This document shows positions 5,111 through 9,004 of a stretch of 9,004 bases of DNA, one piece after another. Both the position numbers and the translations under genes were made by a program. The notes beneath the pieces are model-generated. The model was given only the letters and a program-made list of their open reading frames with translations, was not told where the DNA came from and searched no databases. Each line of letters starts with the position of its first letter. Within the stretch, counting starts at the first letter, position 1. Origin of the DNA: Treponema sp. (GTDB taxonomy: Bacteria; Spirochaetota; Spirochaetia; Treponematales; Treponemataceae); the NCBI GenBank assembly GCA_017963165.1, contig JAGCTZ010000211.1, forward strand, positions 1 to 9,004, given 5' to 3'.

Positions 5111-7216
5111 ATGAAACCGCTTTTTAAAACTGAATACAAAAATAAACTCGTAAAAATATTTGTCCCAATTATGCTCAGCAATCTCATTTCGCAGATTCAG
5201 ATGTTTATTGATCGAATCTTTTTGGGACGCATGAACATTCTTTATATGAGCGCGGTCGGAAACGTTACGGCTCCAATCTGGACAACAATGTCATTCGTTA
5301 TGTCGCTTTCAATCGGCGCTTCAATTTTAATTAGTCAATCGGTAGGCGAAAAAGCCCTGGACAAGGCAAAGGAATACGCCGCCTCAATGATAAAATTCAG
5401 CAACGTGCTTCCAATTCTGCTTTTCTTTTTCTGGATGATCTGCAGCCCGTTTGTTTTCCGCATGATGGGAGTGAGCCCGAATGTAATGAAGCTTTGCATC
5501 ACCTACACAAGAATATATTCCCCGGTATTTTTGATTGTAGGACTTTACGCAGCTTACGGTGTAGTTTTTCAGACTTCAAATTATACAAAGCCTCTTGTAA
5601 CTTACGGAATTATCCGTTCGCTCTTAAATATTTTTCTGGACTACGTTTTGATTTTTGGTAAGCTTGGATTCCCTCGAATGGAAATTGCCGGTGCCGCGCT
5701 TGGAACAACAATTGCAGAATACGTTGGTGCCCTTTATCTTTTGTACATCACAATCACTAAACGCAAGGAATTTTTCACAAGCCCGGGGTTAAAACAAATT
5801 CTCGCTGCAAAGTTCAAACCGTTTATAAAATCAGTTAAGCTTGGACTTCCAACTGCCTGCGAAGATCTTCTGTGGAATGCAGGAAACCTTTGTATAATCC
5901 GCATCCTCAACACAATCAACGAGGTCGCTGCAGGAATCTACTCAATGGTTTTTACAGTAGAAGTAATCTTTGTTGTTGTAATCGGCGCAATCGGTAACGG
6001 AACTTTGACACTTACTGGCGAAGCAACCGGCGCAAAGGACAATACGCTTTATCGCAATATCGTAAAGACAAGTATAAAGTGGGCTTTTATGGTTTGTGGC
6101 ATGGCGTTAGTTTTTGTTTCACTTTTCCCTCGGTTTACACTCAGTCTTTTTACGACAGATAAAGAAGTAATCGAAATGTCTGTAGTTTACATAATCCTTG
6201 TCGCAGTGAACCTTTTTGGAAAATCTGGCAACATAATATTTGGCAACGGAATCCGTGGCTACGGCGATACAAAGTGGATGATGTTTACCCAGACTCTTGG
6301 AACCATTGGCGTTGTTGGACTTGCTGCCCTTTGTGTTTTTGTTTTCAAACTTGGTATGCTCGGAGTTTTCATTGCCGTTTTGTGTGATGAAGGCGTTCGC
6401 GCGCTTATTAATTTTGTGAGATTTTCAAAAATAAAATTTTCTAGCTTGAAACTGGGCCGTGTTTTTTCCATTCCCGAATTAGATAAAACGGGGAGAGTAA
6501 AAGCTCTTTACACAACTGCCAACGATACCGCCTGGAATTATGAAGACGCATTGGCACATGAAAACTTTATTGCACTTAGCCAGCAGTTTGGTATTTCTCT
6601 TGAAGACATTGTTAAATCAAAACAGACACATACAGATATAGTCAAAGTTGTTACCAAACAAAATGGCGGCGACGGTATTCTGCGCCCAATAGATGAGGCG
6701 AACGCCTACGATGGACTTATCACAAATGAAAAGAATCTTCTTTTATGCACTGTGGAAGCAGATTGTGTTCCAGTGTATTTTTATGATCCGGTAAAAGAAG
6801 TTATAGCAATGGTTCATAGCGGCTGGAAAGGAACTGTCAAAAAAATCTCGGAAGTAGCAATTAAAAAAATGCAGGCGGTGTTTGGCTGCGATTCGCAAAA
6901 GCTTCTTGTTGCAATTGGCCCGCACATCTGCACTAACTGCTACGAAGTTGGACAAGACGTGTTTGAAGAATTCCGCCAAAGCTTTGACCAGCAGGATATT
7001 GAAAAAATCTTCACACAAAAAAATCAGGAAAAATATCTTTTGAATCTGGAGCAGGCTGTGAAAATCACGCTTATAAAAAATGGTGTCCTGGAAAAAAATA
7101 TTTTTTCAACAGACGTCTGTACTCTTCATTCACAAAAAGAAGGCTACAACTTCTGCTCCTACAGAAGAACAAAATCAAAGACAGAGCGAATGCTAACTGC
7201 TATAATGATGAGATAG
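5111..7216 (+). CDS. MATE efflux transporter fused to YfiH/LACC1-type purine nucleoside phosphorylase
   Basis: A 701-residue two-part protein. Residues 1 to about 440 form a complete 12-helix MATE transporter. MATE pumps export drugs and metabolites by H+ or Na+ antiport. It opens with IFVPIMLSNLISQIQMFIDRIFLGR (shown in part: VPIMLSNLISQIQ) and repeats the pattern at 238-262 (KLGLPTACEDLLWNAGN). Residues from about 455 to 701 form a full YfiH (DUF152/PF02578) domain. This has QTHTD (H507), DGLIT (534-538), EADCVP (C552), MVHSGWKGT (H569), GPHICTNCYEVG (603-614) and CSYRRT (682-687). H507, C552 and H569 are the expected zinc ligands. YfiH enzymes cleave purine nucleosides by phosphorolysis and may deaminate adenosine. 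A 12-helix MATE leaves its C-terminus in the cytoplasm, so the topology fits. The only in-frame start near the junction is a TTG at 6446 without SD. Both domains are confident; the functional link is inference, and a lost stop codon or sequencing error is possible. Confidence 0.85.
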   Translation: MKPLFKTEYKNKLVKIFVPIMLSNLISQIQMFIDRIFLGRMNILYMSAVGNVTAPIWTTMSFVMSLSIGASILISQSVGEKALDKAKEYAASMIKFSNVLPILLFFFWMICSPFVFRMMGVSPNVMKLCITYTRIYSPVFLIVGLYAAYGVVFQTSNYTKPLVTYGIIRSLLNIFLDYVLIFGKLGFPRMEIAGAALGTTIAEYVGALYLLYITITKRKEFFTSPGLKQILAAKFKPFIKSVKLGLPTACEDLLWNAGNLCIIRILNTINEVAAGIYSMVFTVEVIFVVVIGAIGNGTLTLTGEATGAKDNTLYRNIVKTSIKWAFMVCGMALVFVSLFPRFTLSLFTTDKEVIEMSVVYIILVAVNLFGKSGNIIFGNGIRGYGDTKWMMFTQTLGTIGVVGLAALCVFVFKLGMLGVFIAVLCDEGVRALINFVRFSKIKFSSLKLGRVFSIPELDKTGRVKALYTTANDTAWNYEDALAHENFIALSQQFGISLEDIVKSKQTHTDIVKVVTKQNGGDGILRPIDEANAYDGLITNEKNLLLCTVEADCVPVYFYDPVKEVIAMVHSGWKGTVKKISEVAIKKMQAVFGCDSQKLLVAIGPHICTNCYEVGQDVFEEFRQSFDQQDIEKIFTQKNQEKYLLNLEQAVKITLIKNGVLEKNIFSTDVCTLHSQKEGYNFCSYRRTKSKTERMLTAIMMR

Positions 7217-7219
7217 AAA

Positions 7220-7732
7220 ATGGCAACAAGACACATTGTAGTCCTGCCCTATGATGAAAAATGGAAGCAGGCTTTTTTAGATATTAAATCGGAACTCGAT
7301 GCAGCACTTGGCTCTCTGGCGCTTTCTATTGAACACGTTGGAAGCACCTCGGTTCCAGGCCTTGCCGCAAAACCAATAATTGATATTGATGTTGTTGTTC
7401 GTAGAACAGATTTAAACGATGCAATCCAGGCGTTGGCTACAATAGGTTATGAGCACGAAGGTAACGGCGGAATCCAAGACCGCGAAGCCTTTAAGTATTC
7501 CGCCAAAGAACATCTGATGGACCATCATCTTTATGTTTGCCCACAAGATTCCAGCGAACTCAAACGACACATTCTGTTTCGTGATTATCTTCTCTCTCAT
7601 CCCGATGCAGTACAAGCCTACAGTCAGATTAAAAAAGAAGCCGCCGAACTTTACCCTTACGATATTGACAGTTATATAAATCACAAAGGTTCTGTAATAG
7701 AAAAAATCTACAAAGAGATTGGATTAATTTAG
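7220..7732 (+). CDS. GrpB family (UPF0157) protein
   Basis: A 170-residue protein with the hallmarks of the GrpB/UPF0157 family, which has a nucleotidyltransferase-like fold. HVGSTSVPGLAAKPIIDIDV (39-58) combines the G-S-T loop with the D55-x-D57 metal-binding pair. HHLYVC (102-107) and the C-terminal helix (LYPYDIDSYINHKGSVIEKI, 144-163) are also family-like. The length is normal and nothing seems missing. Some relatives are fused to dephospho-CoA kinase, but the activity of stand-alone members is not established, so I give no reaction. No signal or membrane segment is present. The start lies three bases after the MATE-YfiH stop and has no strong SD, so it is almost certainly on the same transcript. 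Ten bases separate it from the MFS gene. By fold it could transfer a nucleotide to a small molecule, as kanamycin nucleotidyltransferases do, but that is only an analogy. Confidence 0.88.
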   Translation: MATRHIVVLPYDEKWKQAFLDIKSELDAALGSLALSIEHVGSTSVPGLAAKPIIDIDVVVRRTDLNDAIQALATIGYEHEGNGGIQDREAFKYSAKEHLMDHHLYVCPQDSSELKRHILFRDYLLSHPDAVQAYSQIKKEAAELYPYDIDSYINHKGSVIEKIYKEIGLI

Positions 7733-7737
7733 GCGGT
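7731..7737 (+). promoter_or_regulatory. Shine-Dalgarno AGGCGGT overlapping the GrpB stop
   Basis: AGGCGGT at 7731-7737 shares bases with the TAG stop of the GrpB gene (7730-7732) and lies five bases before the ATG at 7743. It fixes the MFS start and points to coupled translation of the two genes. Confidence 0.55.
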
Positions 7738-7742
7738 AAAAT

Positions 7743-8882
7743 ATGAAATCAGCTTCACAACCAAACTACAAAAAAACTTTACGTGCCTGCTATCTTGGCT
7801 TTATCACACAGGCAATTGCTGCAAACTTTGCACCGCTGATTTTCTTAAAGCTTCACAACGATTATCAGATTTCGCTTGGACTCATTGCTCTTATACCAAC
7901 AACTTTCTTTTTTACCCAGCTTGTTGTAGATATTTTCTGCGCCCGCTTTGTAGATAAAATTGGTTACCGTGTAAGCATTGTGACTTCCGAAATTTTTTCT
8001 GCAGTCGGACTCATAGCCCTGGCATTTTTACCAGATCTTTTGCCTTCTGCTTTTGCAGGCATCATGATAAGTGTTATGCTTTACGCAATTGGCAGCGGCC
8101 TTATAGAAGTTCTTTGCTCACCGATTGTAGAAGCCTGTCCTTTTGAAAACAAAGAAAAAACAATGAGCCTTCTTCACAGCTTTTACTGCTGGGGCTGGCT
8201 TGGCGTTACAATAATTTCCAGCGTACTTTTTACTTCCTTTGGCATTGATAACTGGAAATATGTTGCCTGCTTCTGGTCGCTCATCCCGCTTTATAACATT
8301 TATAATTTTGCAACCTGTCCTATTGAAAAACTTGTAGACACAGGCAAAGGCATGACAATCCTGCAGCTCTTTAAGTCTCCACTTTTCTGGGTAGCTGTTG
8401 TACTTATGGTTTGCTCTGGCGCCTCGGAACTTTCCATGGCGCAGTGGGCATCGGCCTTTGTAGAGTCAGGACTTGGACTTTCAAAAACAGTCTGCGATCT
8501 TGCGGGGCCGTGTCTTTTCGCAGTCACCATGGGAATCTGCCGTGTCTTTTATGGTAAGTTTGGCGATAAGGTAGAGCTCACAAAATTCATGATAGGCTCG
8601 GGCGTGCTTTGTCTCATCTGTTATATTATGGCATCACTTTCTCATAATGCAATTGTGGCGCTGACAGGCTGCGTGGTGTGCGGATTTTCTGTTGGCATCA
8701 TGTGGCCGGGAACCCTGAGCATTTCTTCAAAAAAAATCCCAACAGGCGGAACTGCAATGTTTGCTCTGCTTGCAATGGCCGGAGATTTGGGCGGTTCAAT
8801 TGGCCCGAGCGTAGTTGGGATGATTTCGCAAAAAGCCGGCGACGATCTTCAGCAGGGACTTTTCTTTGGAGACCTGCTATAA
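7743..8882 (+). CDS. MFS transporter, apparently lacking its last helix
   Basis: A 379-residue major facilitator superfamily carrier. I count eleven hydrophobic helices, roughly at 14-36, 43-66, 77-100, 104-128, 141-165, 170-190, 212-238, 249-270, 282-300, 303-326 and 336-362. The loop between helices 2 and 3 carries the MFS motif (ARFVDKIGYR, 67-76), and the equivalent loop in the second half reads YGKFGDKVELT. Other strongly MFS-like parts are MSLLHSFYCWGW (141-152) and MWPGTLSISSK (320-330). In homologues I recall, a segment like GLFFG leads into a twelfth hydrophobic helix. Here it meets DLL and a stop, and neither other forward frame continues as a helix. The 3' end therefore seems lost by deletion or insertion. 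The gene is well supported by an SD at 7731-7737. The substrate is unknown; sugars or drugs are both possible. Activity without helix 12 is doubtful but not excluded. Confidence 0.8.
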   Translation: MKSASQPNYKKTLRACYLGFITQAIAANFAPLIFLKLHNDYQISLGLIALIPTTFFFTQLVVDIFCARFVDKIGYRVSIVTSEIFSAVGLIALAFLPDLLPSAFAGIMISVMLYAIGSGLIEVLCSPIVEACPFENKEKTMSLLHSFYCWGWLGVTIISSVLFTSFGIDNWKYVACFWSLIPLYNIYNFATCPIEKLVDTGKGMTILQLFKSPLFWVAVVLMVCSGASELSMAQWASAFVESGLGLSKTVCDLAGPCLFAVTMGICRVFYGKFGDKVELTKFMIGSGVLCLICYIMASLSHNAIVALTGCVVCGFSVGIMWPGTLSISSKKIPTGGTAMFALLAMAGDLGGSIGPSVVGMISQKAGDDLQQGLFFGDLL

Positions 8883-8888
8883 AAAGTC
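8851..8888. repeat. Two interlocked short inverted repeats at the convergent gene ends
   Basis: AGCAGG (8851-8856) is complementary to CCTGCT (8873-8878), and GACTTTT (8857-8863) to AAAAGTC (8882-8888). The arms alternate in the order A-B-A'-B', so the two stems compete. The element spans the MFS stop codon and lies where two genes converge. It could act as a weak bidirectional terminator or be a rearrangement scar. No T-run follows a stem in the usual terminator arrangement, and short repeats like these can occur by chance. Confidence 0.25.
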
Positions 8889-8894
8889 AATAGA

Positions 8895-9004
8895 TTAAGC
8901 TTGAGAATTTGTAGCAACGTCAGCCAGTTTAGAAACATCGATTGAAGGAGGATAAACAGGCTTATATTCTTCACCAGATTTCAGAATTGCAAAGATGGTG
9001 TTAA
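8895..9004 (-). CDS. C-terminal end of a convergent gene, possibly a transposase
   Basis: On the minus strand one frame is open from the window edge to a TAA at 8897-8895, giving the last 35 residues of a protein. It begins NTIFAILKSGEEYKPVYPP and ends KLADVATNSQA. Composition looks like coding sequence, and the 12-base gap to the MFS stop is typical of genes meeting tail to tail. The helix followed by SGEEYKPVYP resembles the ends of IS110-type transposases as I remember them. That would fit insertion of such an element truncating the MFS gene. Too little of the protein is visible to settle this, and another gene family is entirely possible. Being a gene end is moderately likely; the transposase identity is a guess. 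Confidence 0.5.
   Translation of the reverse strand, partial: NTIFAILKSGEEYKPVYPPSIDVSKLADVATNSQA

Noticed and set aside
3954..5111. Long open frames on the minus strand (3954-4541 and 4728-5111)
   Set aside because: They lie wholly opposite the glycosylase gene, whose protein has clear family motifs along its length. The antisense products show no recognisable motif or credible start signal.
6446..7216. A separate YfiH gene starting inside the fusion
   Set aside because: The only in-frame start near the junction is a TTG at 6446 with no SD before it. The next one, also a TTG, falls inside the domain. The frame runs unbroken from the MATE part.
898..8882. Integron gene-cassette array, suggested by many unrelated same-strand genes
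   Set aside because: attC sites need some 57 bases or more between cassettes. Here the gaps are 0-23 bases or overlaps, and no integrase or attC-like palindrome is seen.

Overview
The window looks like chromosomal DNA of a low-to-moderate G+C bacterium. My best guess is a host-associated spirochaete of the Treponema type. The protein families here are also common in gut Firmicutes, but most start codons lack the strong Shine-Dalgarno sequence usual in Firmicutes. The assignment is an inference, with no marker gene to anchor it. Base composition varies by gene: 60-base spot counts give about 23-28% G+C in the small orphan gene and the secreted peptidase, and about 53% in the phosphotransferase and glycosylase genes.

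Layout. A DinB-like protein enters from the left edge and ends at 543. A good extended -10 promoter (TG-N-TATAAT, 536-544) overlaps its last codons and faces rightward. A small orphan gene (608-874) follows. Eight further genes then run head to tail on the + strand with gaps of 23 bases or fewer: a YkkB/ZmaR-type GNAT acetyltransferase, an APH(3')-like phosphotransferase (TAATG overlap), a secreted HExxH peptidase, a second GNAT acetyltransferase, a YcaQ/AlkX-type crosslink-repair DNA glycosylase, a 701-residue MATE transporter fused to a YfiH/LACC1-type purine nucleoside phosphorylase, a GrpB-family protein and an MFS transporter. The MFS gene appears to have lost its last membrane helix. Twelve bases after its stop lies the 3' end of a convergent minus-strand gene that runs off the right edge. 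No stretch over 300 bases lacks a gene, and no tRNA, rRNA, CRISPR array or riboswitch was seen.

How the parts may work together (inference). Many of these genes modify small amine or polyol compounds (GNAT, APH, GNAT), repair drug-type DNA damage (YcaQ family) or move compounds across the membrane (MATE, MFS). The run reads as a chemical-defence or self-protection operon rather than a metabolic pathway. No biosynthetic gene or regulator is present inside the window. The MATE-YfiH fusion is the most unusual single object: it would tether a cytoplasmic purine-nucleoside enzyme to an efflux pump.
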